Assembly (NCBI GenBank): GCA_019828595.1 | Contig: JAHQRK010000001.1 | Location: forward strand, 868,001 to 932,000 | Direction of reading: 5' to 3' | DNA: 64,000 nucleotides | From: Aphanomyces cochlioides | Lineage: Eukaryota > Oomycota > Saprolegniomycetes > Saprolegniales > Verrucalvaceae | Shown here: one piece after another, positions 33,508 to 43,471 of the stretch | Layout of the letters: every line of letters starts with the position of its first letter | Numbering within the stretch: the stretch's first letter is position 1 | Program-made: the position numbers and the translations under genes | Notes under the pieces: generated by a model | Told to the model about the DNA's origin: nothing | Database searches by the model: none | Seen by the model: only the letters and a program-made list of their open reading frames with translations

Positions 33508-33996
33508 TTAGATTCTTGTAATCTCCTCCTTTTCGTTGCCATGATCCGCGCTACCAGCGTTATTCACCTTGGACAGCGCTTCATACTCGGCTTTGGTATC
33601 ACTCGCCATCTTATTGTATATGGCTCGTGTGTCGTCAGGAAGACACCGCCATTGTTCCGCCAACAGCGGATCTATCTCCACAAGTGTGTATGTGGGATGA
33701 TTTGCACGAATGACACTGCGTTGTTCACGGCAGAAGTAGAAATATGCTGGCAACGGAGGCTTGGGATGTCCAATTTCAGGATCCGCAGAATCTGGGAGTG
33801 TCATTGGCAATCGATCTTGTTCGCTCATCACTCCGTTGGTTTGTTTATGTGCCTGGTTGCCGGACTCGAGCAGAGAGTGTACCCGGAGCCTCAACAAACT
33901 TTTGTTCTCAATGGTTCCATAGCACTGGCTGTTGATTCTCATTCGCTCAGGCAGTTCAAAGGTGGAGTGACGGGCCACGCGCTTTGCAGGCGACAT
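33508..33996 (-). CDS. Single HMG-box protein, diverged neighbour of the HMGB gene
   Basis: ATG 33996 (MSPAKRVARHSTF) to the stop at 33508, 162 codons. A basic N-terminal part precedes one HMG box: PKPPLPAYFYFCREQRSVI, then LVEIDPLLAEQWRCLPDDTR and YNKMASDTKAEYEALSK. The box aligns closely with the second box of the gene at 34509-35219 (shared LLAEQWR, YNKMASD, KAEY/KANY) and the tails start alike (GSADHG and GSAAHD). The acidic tail is absent. An upstream minus-strand frame at 34000-34130 reads HVWSDLEIAQLVHPRQINIL and may be a further exon, but no clean splice joins it. HMG boxes bend DNA; specificity here is unknown. Confidence 0.7.
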   Translation of the reverse strand: MSPAKRVARHSTFELPERMRINSQCYGTIENKSLLRLRVHSLLESGNQAHKQTNGVMSEQDRLPMTLPDSADPEIGHPKPPLPAYFYFCREQRSVIRANHPTYTLVEIDPLLAEQWRCLPDDTRAIYNKMASDTKAEYEALSKVNNAGSADHGNEKEEITRI

Positions 33997-34508
33997 GTCT
34001 TGATTGCCTGTGATTTCGTGTCAAAGTAATCCTTCTCCAAAATGTTGATTTGTCTAGGATGCACAAGTTGTGCAATTTCTAAATCTGACCAGACATGATG
34101 TCTCATTCCATGTCTTTCATTTGAATGGGAAAGTTTGGTTGATATCATCAATGCCTCCCCTTTAACACATCACTTTTGCACTCCTGATGAATGACATTGA
34201 TTTGAGAAACCGCGTCGTGCGTTGATGGACATCGCCGTCATGGAGGGAGAAAGGACGGACGCGATGGAATCGTGAGTCGACAGAAAATTTGAAAGTGGCG
34301 CGCTTTTTATTGATTGGGTAGAAATCTTCCACTGAGATTTGAGCTTTTTCAACTTCAACTCAAAATTGAAATCCGCGGAAGAAAGCGCCACGGATTGATG
34401 ATGCAACGCGAATGATTCAACCAAAGTTAAGCAAAAACGTATTCATGATGTATCTCTCTAAGAGAGAACACACTAGCGAGTCGCACCAAACCACATGGAG
34501 TTCCTAAT

Positions 34509-35219
34509 CTATTCGTCGTCTTCGTCCTCTTCTTCTTCCTCCTCTTCGTCTTCCTGTGCCTCTTCTTCAGCTTCGTCTTCAACTTCTTCGTCGTCGTCGT
34601 GGGCAGCACTTCCACCATTCTTGTACTTGGCAACTTCTACTTGGTAGTTGGCCTTAGCATCGCTAGCCATCTTGTTGTACTTGGCGCGTTTCTTTTCAGG
34701 AAGAGATCGCCATTGTTCGGCCAAAAGAGGGGCAATTTCTGTGATGGATTTCGAGGGATTTTTCTCACGAATGGCAGCACGGTGTTCTTGGCAGAAGAAG
34801 AAATAAGCAGACAATGGACGCTTGGGGGCATTGGGGTCTTTCTTGGTTCGGACACCCTTTGTCTTGGCATTTTCGTACTCAGGATCGGGGGTGTAGTTGT
34901 CCTTTTCGTCTTGGTACCGGTCTTTGTCCTTTTGGGCCATTTGCTCATATTTCTTCTTGCCTTGGTCCGACACTTGTGCCCAACGACGTCCAATTTCAGA
35001 TGAGATGTCCAAGAAGGCCAAGTGGGGCATTTCCGTCTTGAGAGTTTCACGGCATTCCTTGCTGAAAAACATGAACGGAGTCAATGCTCGCTTGGGGGCA
35101 TTTGGGTCCTTCTTCTTTCGTGGCTTGCGAGTCTGCTTGCTGGACGCAGCAGCGGCACTGGCAGCTCCTCGCTTGCTCGATCCGCCTTCTTTCTTGGTCT
35201 TCGCAGGGCCACGACCCAT
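34509..35219 (-). CDS. HMGB-type chromatin protein, two HMG boxes and acidic tail
   Basis: An intronless gene of 236 codons starting at ATG 35219 (MGRGPAKTKKEGG). A basic Ala/Lys linker leads to box A (KDPNAPKRALTPFMFFSKEC, ...EIGRRWAQVSDQGKKKYE) and box B (KDPNAPKRPLSAYFFFCQEH, ...LLAEQWRSLPEKKRAKYNK). The C-terminus is almost only Glu and Asp (EEEEEEEDEDDE). This order of two boxes and an acidic tail is that of HMGB1/2 and yeast Nhp6-like relatives: non-sequence-specific, DNA-bending nuclear proteins that loosen nucleosomes. The lysine-rich N-terminal 45 residues are longer than in animal HMGB. Confidence 0.92.
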   Translation of the reverse strand: MGRGPAKTKKEGGSSKRGAASAAAASSKQTRKPRKKKDPNAPKRALTPFMFFSKECRETLKTEMPHLAFLDISSEIGRRWAQVSDQGKKKYEQMAQKDKDRYQDEKDNYTPDPEYENAKTKGVRTKKDPNAPKRPLSAYFFFCQEHRAAIREKNPSKSITEIAPLLAEQWRSLPEKKRAKYNKMASDAKANYQVEVAKYKNGGSAAHDDDEEVEDEAEEEAQEDEEEEEEEDEDDE

Positions 35220-36405
35220 CTTGATTCTGTCGCCTCGGCTTGGATTTGAAAAATGAACAACCCCTGTTTTGTCGTGAAAAACTCTCACATACAAAACCCA
35301 AGTCAAATTTCAAAATCTCGCTCAAGCTTGAAACCCTTCCCTCGCCCCATATTCAACCTCGAGCTGGCAACGAGCATAGTGAAATCAAGATAAATTCGCC
35401 AAACGGCAGAATGTATGGGAAACCAAAACATCCGCTCAAGCTGAGCCTTCCTTCTAATATTTAAAAGCCAATCAAAATGCGTTTTGTCAATTTTCAAGCT
35501 ATTTGATTGGCTGAAACAATCCAGGCAAAGAAGTGGGCTCAGTAACGACGCCCCACGGAGTATACAATAATCAAGTCTAATCTTCGTTGGGAGGGTGTAA
35601 TATGGGCGAAGAAAAATGCTGATCCAATGCAATTTATTAATATTTCAGCGTGTCCATACTAATGACAGGTGACCCGACCTCGGACATGAAAATACAACGA
35701 GATATCCAGCTTCGTGCAGATTCGACTGCACCATGCGTAACAGCTCTGGACTGTGGCCAAGAGGAGGCGGAAGGAACTCGCGTGGATGAAAGGAATGAAT
35801 TCATTTGTTATCCGACAACATGTCGAAATCCGCCACAAAAAGTGGACTCAATGTAAAAATCACACTTTCGAAGGTTTTGGCTCAACGGTGCAACGCAGGC
35901 ACATCATTGGCAACGGATAGAGAAAGAACCTTAAACAGCCTCGCAAGGTGCTGTTGGACGATGACAAGCGGCAAACCTGCATTGAAAAGCGTATATTAAA
36001 TATGATTACATTTTTGTAAAAAGTGGAGTCCTCTGTGTGGAAGGCCGTTGTAAAGAGGTGCAAGGCGACATTCCTTGCCGAGTTCACAGCCCAGCCACGT
36101 GATAAGAGAGGAGACACATTGCGATTCATGTGTTAATGTCATGCCTGCGGCTTTCTGTTGAAACCCATTCTTCTAGCTGACAAATGAAGTCCGCAGAAGA
36201 TTGAACGGAGCATACCCGGAGGAGGGTAATATACAAAATTAAAACTTATTATGCATTTTTATATTTGTATAACTAATCCATTCTAAATTAAAAATTAAAT
36301 TAAATTCAAAATTTGAATTTTTGGAGGTAGACATTTGGTCAGTTGGAGCTCTGCAACTTGAAAACATATCTTTGGTCATTGATAAATTGGCAAGCGAAGG
36401 AAAGC
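35220..36405. other. Long intergenic region, no intact gene
   Basis: About 1.2 kb between divergent genes. An inverted CCAAT pair in the form AGCCAATCA...TGATTGGCT lies at 35468-35472 and 35506-35510. A short plus-strand stretch at 35945-36004 reads KVLLDDDKRQTCIEKRIL, which recalls the helix after a J domain in DNAJC8-like proteins, but it has no start codon and no supporting exons. The 36230-36330 part is AT-rich and probably belongs to the SOUL promoter. No complete gene is seen. Confidence 0.35.
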
Positions 36406-37092
36406 ATGGGCTCTGTCTTTGGGAAGATCAGCGAAGAAACGCCACACTTTGAGAGTGTCGCTCATATTGGTGACAACAAGGACATTGAGATTCGCCGCTA
36501 CGATCCACTCTTTGTTGCATCCGTGTCATCGAAGGACGTACCTGATGCAACCACGCAAGAAGAGTTTACGGGAGTCGCATTCCGCACCCTTGCGAAGTAC
36601 ATCGGGGTGTTCACAACACCGGAAAACAAACCTCGATCAGGAGAAAGTGGACCTGGCGAAGCCATTGCCATGACTGCTCCTGTTGTGATGAACTCGAACG
36701 AAAACATGGCAGCTGAAGGTGGTCAGCCGATTGCTATGACTGCACCTGTTGTCATGGGTGGAACGTCCTCTGTGGACTCTACCATGAGTTTCATCTTGCC
36801 TTCCAAGTTTATCAAGGCCGGCGAGTTGCCTCCCATTCCTCTTGACCCCAAAGTCCACATCACCAAACTTCCTTCGCGTCTTGTTGCTGTGAAGACGTTT
36901 TCAGGCAACCTATCGAAAGCTGCAGCCACGGCAGTCGCTACCGAAGCTTTGGCCATTTTGGAAAAGGAGCCGAAATATACTGTGAAGCGCAATGAAGAAG
37001 GCAAGCCGGTGTGGGAGTACATGGGCTACAACGCGCCATGGACGCTTCCTTGGTGCAAGACTAACGAAGTGGCCGTCATCTTGAATGAGTAG
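36406..37092 (+). CDS. SOUL-family haem-binding protein
   Basis: A single-exon gene. ATG 36406 (MGSVFGKISEETPHFE) is the first plausible start. The SOUL/HBP domain covers most of the 228 residues: IEIRRYDPLFVASVS, FRTLAKYIGVF, the repeated AIAMTAPVVM motif (twice, around residues 85-125), MSFILPSKF, and VAVKTFSGNLSKAAATAVAT, ending WEYMGYNAPWTLPW. The AMTAPV motif and the YNAPWTLP ending are typical of plant and algal SOUL proteins. They bind haem or tetrapyrroles in cytosol or organelles; the physiological role is uncertain. The AMTAPVVM segment occurs twice with a Gly/Ser linker, a known variation. Convergent with CCDC180, 16 bp between stop codons. Confidence 0.9.
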   Translation: MGSVFGKISEETPHFESVAHIGDNKDIEIRRYDPLFVASVSSKDVPDATTQEEFTGVAFRTLAKYIGVFTTPENKPRSGESGPGEAIAMTAPVVMNSNENMAAEGGQPIAMTAPVVMGGTSSVDSTMSFILPSKFIKAGELPPIPLDPKVHITKLPSRLVAVKTFSGNLSKAAATAVATEALAILEKEPKYTVKRNEEGKPVWEYMGYNAPWTLPWCKTNEVAVILNE

Positions 37093-37108
37093 ATGCCAGT
37101 AATATACA

Positions 37109-40100
37109 TTAAGAATGCATTCCTTGTACTAACCGAGTCCAGTTGGTGCACCACTCCCCTTCGTCATGCAGTATCCTCGTGTATTTGTCTCCAAGTTCTT
37201 GCATGGCTGCCTGGAACCACTCCACGTATGCAGCATGCGCTTGATTTCGGCTCTTCACAGTCGCACGATGTACATCAGTGAGGTAAGCAACGCATGCACC
37301 AGTAGCAGCAGCAGTTGTTGTATCTAGCTGCATCTCTTCCTTCATGTCTTCATTTACCTCTTGTGGTAGATCAAAGACTGGCATGGACGGAATGCCTGGC
37401 CACGATCGCTTGGGCAGTCGCGGCGATTCCTTGGCTTTTTCCAACGCTTGATATTCCTCCTTTGTGAGAGGCACTGCGAGTGGATCGCCATGCTCAAGTT
37501 TGCGCAGAGCCTTACGAAGTCGCTTGAGTGATTTTCGCTTGTGCTCTTCGGATTCTGATCCGGTGGCTTCAAGATCGACCGCCATCGTGCAGTTGTCGAG
37601 CAATGCCATAATTGAGCTGAACATCGTCATCAAACGGACATGAAACGCCCTGGCTGCAGTCACATGCTCAACTAGCACTTGGCATCTCACGCGCTTTATC
37701 GCCTCTTGGACTTGAGCTGTGCGCTCGGCCTCGTTGGAGCAAAGAGCTTGGACAACTGCTATTTGGTTGGGACTGCACAAATCAGGCGATAATCTTCGCT
37801 TGTGAGCTTCTTTCTGGGCTTCCCACGCAGCAAATTGTTTAGAGAACGACGCTACAATCGAATTGACACGGGTTTGGACATCGGATTTTGCTCGCGTGAC
37901 TATGTCTTCCAAAGCTCGTCGAGTGGCATCGACGATGACAGTCTCAAATGTATCAACTTGTGTTCGAAAGGACGCGGCTTGGTGCATGGCAAACGTCTTG
38001 GCCTTCTCGCGTTGGTCTGTCAAGTATGACTGAAGTGTCTCGGGTATATTTGCTGGGTCTAATGGCGTGCCTTCAGCAGCAAAGAGTGCACATGTATCGG
38101 AAATGCACTGGGCTTCGAATGAGTGCGTGATGTCCATAAACGATCGAGTCGGCTCGTCAGCAAACTGTTCGTCCGCGTCGTACTTCGTCGTCGCTTCCAG
38201 ATCGTCAGGCACTGGTCGAGGGTGCAACTGAGTTACGTGACGGAGGATACCAAGATACAGCCCTCGTGTATACATCAAATGGCGAAGCTCGAGCATGAGT
38301 TTTCTCACAAGACGAGCTGTGTTACTTGGACCACTAGCTTTGGTTGCTTGTGTACCAGTAGCGCTTTCATTGTCAGGAGATGAAGCCACGGCTTGGAGTT
38401 GCGTCAAGAGAGAATCAATAGCTGCAGCCATGCCTTCCGAGCGTGCCATCTCTGAGCGAAGCCGCTCCTGTGCACTTCGCCGAGGAAGGCCATATTTTTG
38501 CCCAAGACCTTCTTTCATCGAGAGCGTATGAAGACAAGACGTATACCTTGTCTTGAAGGATGCCTACACAGGAGTCAGCTATGGGCTTCCAAGATCGCAG
38601 ACGTACCAGCAAAGTTGTAACATTGGCTTCGAGACCTTCAAGATCACCAATTGCTTGCTTGTGCTGAGCTACAGAGGTATGGATCTTGTTCTCTGCCTCG
38701 GTCACAAGCATTTCAACGAGTTTGATCTCATGAGGGTGGTAGTCGCATCCGGAAATGACATCACAGCTAACCAAATCGGGAAAGATTTGGTGCATGCACG
38801 TCGTCACGAGTTCGCGGCACGACGCGACAAGATTTGCAGCCTCAGTTTCTACATAGGCACCGAGTTTCACTTGCACAAGCTCAGACAAGGTTGCTTTAAA
38901 TTGAATGTGCGACTTCTTCGATCGACTTTCAAGTCCTTGGAGGGCGGCAAGGCTTGTCTGCACGACAAGCTGGGCGTAAAGACCGAGTTGGACATTCTCC
39001 TGATCGCGAAGACACTTCTGTGCTTCCTCGACGAGGACAGCGAATGCATCGTCTTGTGCTTTTAGTTTCTTTGCAATGTTTGTCACGTGGCGGCTATGGC
39101 GTTGTCGATGGCTCACGAGCTCTCCAGCTCGAGGTTGATAAATCTGAACGTCAATTCGGCCTTTTCGTGGCCAATGCATACGAAGACACTCTTCCAAAAG
39201 GAATGCAAACGCGTCCACGCGAGTCTTCGATTCAGCCGAGGCATCTGATAAGTGACTCGCACTTCGACTTTCAAACGACGCCATCGTGGCATTCCGTAAT
39301 GCTTCAAGCATTGATATATATTTTGTGACTGGCACATCCAACACAGCCATGAGAGACTCCAGTCGAATTTCAATCTTTGGAGATTCATTCGATTCAGATG
39401 CTGGTGTTGAGTTTGGCGCTGCATCTACTGGTATTGTCAATGATGAATCATGCGTGCCTGGAGCTGCTGGGATTGCTGGTGACACTTCGGTACTGCTTTC
39501 AGTAGGAGTTTGGTCCTCTTGCTCTTCACTTGCATCTTCGCCTGGAAGAAGGATTTTACGCTGAAGAATTTGCGAAAGAATTTCCTCTAGCGTGGCATTT
39601 TCGACGTATTCGCGTCCGTTGAGGCTCAAAAAGGTAGGCTTTGGAGGCTCTTCCTGAGGAGCAGCATCAGTTGATGGTGCGGCAGGAGGAGGATTTGTCG
39701 CTGCGACTGTCGCGGGCGCATGAGTCTCAACGCTTTGAGTAGGGTTTGCAATGCTGCGTTCAATCTCATCTGCGCTCAGAAGATCGTCCAAATTTGTCGA
39801 AAGCGAATCATTTGAAGGTGTTAGAAGTCCAAACGAGACGCAAAGTTGATTCAGGAAGGTTTGATTTTGGAGTGCGATGGCTTTTGGGTGGTTGGTCGAC
39901 GCGAGTGTGACCTAGACGTGAAAGTTTAGTTTTGTTGTAGCACCAGTGCTCCAACCTTTAGATTGTACTTGCGGTATTCATCTTCGATTGTATCCAGGAG
40001 GATATGGCATGAGCGAAAATCTTCCTCAAGGGTGTTTTCGTCAGGAGCGTGGCGGAGAGCCGATCGTTTGGTGGAGAATGTTTCTTCCAAAGCCGCGATA

Positions 40101-42181
40101 TTCGTATCGTGAGAGTCTTTGAGTGTATCAAGCAAGTCAAGAACAGTCAGATTCACAACGCGAGTTTTCTCCTCAAACGCTTCCATGCACGACGCCAATT
40201 GGTAAAAGAACCTCACAACTCGATCACATTTCGTGTAGAGTTGTGTTGTTTGCGCTTCTAAACTAGCCCCCACGGCTGCCACAAGTGCGCCCATTTCGCG
40301 TTGACGAGTAGCTAAGAGGTCATCGCATTCTGTTGCAACGATCTCATCCACGACATTGTTCGCATGTGTTTGAACTTGCAATGCTTGAAGAATAGATCGA
40401 AGCAACGATTGCAGATGAGGAGGGAGATCTGGCGCGTACACAAGAGCTGCGAGACGTCTTTGAGTCTTGCGAATACCTGCTAAATCATTGACCTGCACTG
40501 AATCAAGTCCAAGTCCAGTCTTTCCTTTGGAAGGTGTTGTGGCTGGAGGAATATCATCATTTGTTGTATTGGCTTCGATGTGGCGGTCTAGTTGGACGCA
40601 TATATCCTCAAGATCGGTTCGTAGGATGTCGTCGATGCCAGCAACCGCTGCCAACGAAGCCGCTTGCACCTTTAGCACAGGTAACGTAGGGACAATTTCT
40701 TGTTTCAAAGCCTTGCGTAGTCGCTCCAGTGTTGCAATGACGGCTGCACGTTCACCTGACTTGCCTTGACTGTCCAGAACTGTTTCAAGCGGAAGTGCTG
40801 CAACAAGAAGTTGGACGCGAGGGACAACTGAAAATAATTTATCTTGGTAGATCATCTCAGGAGACGCCAAGCGTTCTTCAAGACTCGAAAGATCAGCTCG
40901 AAGACCACCTGCGAGTCGGAAATATTCTTCCAAAGATGGGTCATTTACGTGTTTAGTGAGCTCATATGAGAGAGATGCGAGGTTGCCTTCATCTGCTTTG
41001 GCACCAATGGCATGACAAGATGCACGAAGCCCTTCGCGCAAAGCAACTGCATCAGCAGCAACTTGCTTTTGGCACGAAAATAGTTCGTCAAAGTAAATTG
41101 CGTTGCGCTCTTCTTCGTGCTTGAACACTCCTGTTAAAGAGGTTACCATAGCGTGAACGTCGGCTGTAGTTAGCGCTCCTTGTGTTACTAAACCATCCAA
41201 GCGATGAAGGAGAGCAAGACGCTCGTTCGTATGGACGTGTATTTGGTCTTTTTGGAGCCGCTCCAGGATTGCATAAATTGCTGGTGGATGAGTGTACAAA
41301 GAGGACTCCAATGTTGAACGGAGTTGCACAATTGCATGATTGTGGTGGAGGCTACGCCAATTGAGCTCGCACGCTTCCCATTTCGCACGGACACTGACAA
41401 ATTTTTGTACATCTTCTTTGAGAAGTCGGCTCACGAGGTAACAATGCGATCGCCTGTTTGTGATAAGAACAACGTTAAGTTCATAAGCCTCGACTTCGAT
41501 AAGACGTTCGACTTCGTGCGTGAGTACGAACGCTGCGTCAACTAAGGCTTCTGTAAGGCGTTGTAACTCCTTGCCAACAAGAATGGATCGTGAATGCTCA
41601 ACAGCTTCAAGCGCGGCCTCGAAATCAAGAATGGATCTGGTTCGACCTTTCCAAAGTGCTTCAAGATGAGCCCATGCTTCTTGAACCATATAATGAGATG
41701 CTGCAATTAACCAATCCTCGTTTGTGAGTTGGGTGAAGTGATCGGAAGTGCAAACAGTGATACGGGTGAGTTCGTCCTTGATAGAGTCGCTGATACGAAG
41801 TATATCTGCTTCTAGGCGCTCGCTTATGTCTTTGAGTTGGCTTTGATAGTGTTCTTGAGCAGCCGTGTGACGATCCCGACGTCGGAGCGCATTTGCCGCA
41901 ATCTTGTCCTCTTTCGGTGCGTTATTTGGCCCTGATATGAGCTTTTGATGATGAAGCTGTCGAACATCGTTGATCATGGTCGAATCCGAGGACATGTCTG
42001 CAGTCAAAGTTTGATGTTTTTCTCTGTAGGACTTCATATCTTTCGAGGATATGTTGACTGTCTTGAGCGGACTCGCATCCTTCTTGTGGAAGTGTCGAGG
42101 TTTGACGAGCGACGATAGCAGAGCTTGCTCAGCTTTGAACTTTGGGTCTAGTTTCCTGGGTGACTCTTCTTCCTCAATCAT
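37109..42181 (-). CDS. CCDC180: CCDC180-like coiled-coil protein (ciliary)
   Basis: Three exons: 42181-39956, 39911-38607 and 38563-37109, with introns of 44 and 43 bp. They give 1,661 residues, close to human CCDC180 (about 1,700). The ATG at 42181 (MIEEEESPRKLDPKF) is the first in frame. The N-terminal third is the long helical DUF4455 region (DFEAALEAVEHSRSIL, VRAKWEACELNWRSLHH). A disordered Pro/Thr-rich linker spans the start of exon 2 (TQSVETHAPATVAATNPPPA). The C-terminal helical part (VTAARAFHVRLMTMFSS, DKYTRILHDEGEWCTNW) corresponds to DUF4456. CCDC180 is conserved in ciliated organisms and linked to motile cilia; its exact role is not known. Orthology is recognised by domain order, not by search. 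Confidence 0.8.
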
Positions 42182-42242
42182 TTTGGCGCCATAAGTCGTG
42201 TGTCGGTTCAACTTTGAAAATGGAAAGACACTTTCAAATTGA

Positions 42243-42300
42243 GCCGGATAAATTATCCGAAAATTAATCTTAGCCGGAAAATACAGAATTATCCGGATGA
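42243..42300. promoter_or_regulatory. CCGGATAA elements in the CCDC180/ABITRAM gap
   Basis: GCCGGATAAATTATCCGA occupies 42243-42260, an inverted pair of CCGGATAA half-sites. TAGCCGGAAAATA follows near 42271-42283, and TTATCCGGATGA lies at 42289-42300. The gap is downstream of the ABITRAM gene and 62 bp upstream of the CCDC180 start codon, so the elements most likely belong to CCDC180. Confidence 0.45.
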
Positions 42301-42303
42301 TCT

Positions 42304-43287
42304 TTAGCAGAAACGTTTTCGCGGCAGATTCCGCATTTCCATGTACTCGTCTTGATGAAGAAGGGAAGCCTGGATTTCGGCAATTTCCACCGGCTTGGGT
42401 CGTACAATAGCCAAGTACCCGAGGGTGAAAGGCTTCTCAGTCAGCAAAGTTGGGTTTGCAGTCAAATTGTCGTTGATTTCAATCAATGCGCCGCGAATGC
42501 AACTAAGCCACAGATCATGAGGAGTGCAACACAAGCATTTACCTGCGGAATGAGAATGTTTGGTCGTTAGAGCAAGTGACACGGCAGACAACTGTGTCAG
42601 GGTTGAGCCAAACGCCGCCTTTTTTCTTCTTCCCTGTCACCTTGCTGTCTTGGACAGACGATTCATACGTTATGGACGTGACTGTCAATGAGTGCGTGAA
42701 TATGCAATGACCTGGCGCAATGCCAATCTAGACAAAAGCAGATCAAGCAAAAGAGCTTAGTGCTTTGATGTACCACACACAGGCGATTCGAGTGCATATT
42801 GACAAACTGATCTTCGTTTGGTTTGTCCATGATATCAGCAGCGTACAAGCGAGTGTAATAGCGATCAACCTAAAGCAATCATTTAGCGCTACCGCCGCCC
42901 AAGCCATACTAAATTACCATCGTTCCCGTTCGCGCGACGTAATCAACAACAGTCGCATCATCCTTGTGTACAAACTTTTCAGCCTGTCGCTTCATTCCTT
43001 GGTCACGGATCAATTTCCTTTGAGCTGTCACTGTAATAGCGCCACCATCCAACAACTCATCCCTGTCCACGCCGCGTATAAGTTCTTGTCGATAACACGA
43101 TGTTCACTTACGGGCCATGTGCATAAACACAATCAGGGAAAGGGCATCCATCTGGCTTGTCATAGTGACGGCAAAGCTGCGTCTTCTTCAGCGCCAAGCG
43201 CCTTTCCCTGCGACGTTTCTTTCCCAGAGGCTTCTCTTCATGGGTCTCGACTGCCGGCGTGGCTGGATCGGCCTCCATGCTCTCCAT
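42304..43287 (-). CDS. ABITRAM: ABITRAM (FAM206/Simiate) homologue fused to a CCCH zinc finger
   Basis: A multi-exon gene from ATG 43287 (MESMEADPATPAVETHEEK) to the stop at 42304. The N-terminal exon contains a basic KKRRRERRLALKKTQ, then a C-x8-C-x4-C-x3-H zinc finger (CRHYDKPDGCPFPDCVYAH, residues 41-59). A second exon (VDRDELLDGGAITVTAQRKL) leads to the ABITRAM domain, VDRYYTRLYAADIMDKPNED, with HSNRLCVV, GKKKKGGVWLNPDTVVCRV, CIRGALIEINDNLTANPTLL and EKPFTLGYLAIVRPKP. These match human ABITRAM blocks (VDRYFTRWY, HSNRICVI, SCVRGRLMEVNENIL). Its known localisation is actin/nuclear speckles; the molecular role is unsettled. MVDRYYTRLY could be an internal start, which would separate the CCCH part as its own gene. 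A CCGGAT palindrome lies 22 bp upstream. Confidence 0.78.
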
Positions 43288-43308
43288 TCAAGACCAAATT
43301 TGAAAATA

Positions 43309-43332
43309 CCGGATAATAATATTATTATCCGG
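43309..43332. promoter_or_regulatory. 24-bp perfect CCGGATAAT palindrome between divergent genes
   Basis: CCGGATAATAATATTATTATCCGG is identical to its reverse complement over 24 bp (quoted here as halves CCGGATAATAAT and ATTATTATCCGG). It lies 22 bp before the ABITRAM start codon and 140 bp before the likely start of the methyltransferase gene on the other strand. It is the longest perfect copy of the CCGGAT element in the window. Confidence 0.55.
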
Positions 43333-43471
43333 ATTACCATGATCTTGTCATTTTTGAAAAAGCGCCGCGCGTTGCATGGTCAAGAGAACGAGTCTCGTCC
43401 ATCTGAGCGCAGTAATCTTCGTCACAAGCCCATTCGTTCCCAATTTGTCTGTATCGTCATTGCCTTTGAGT

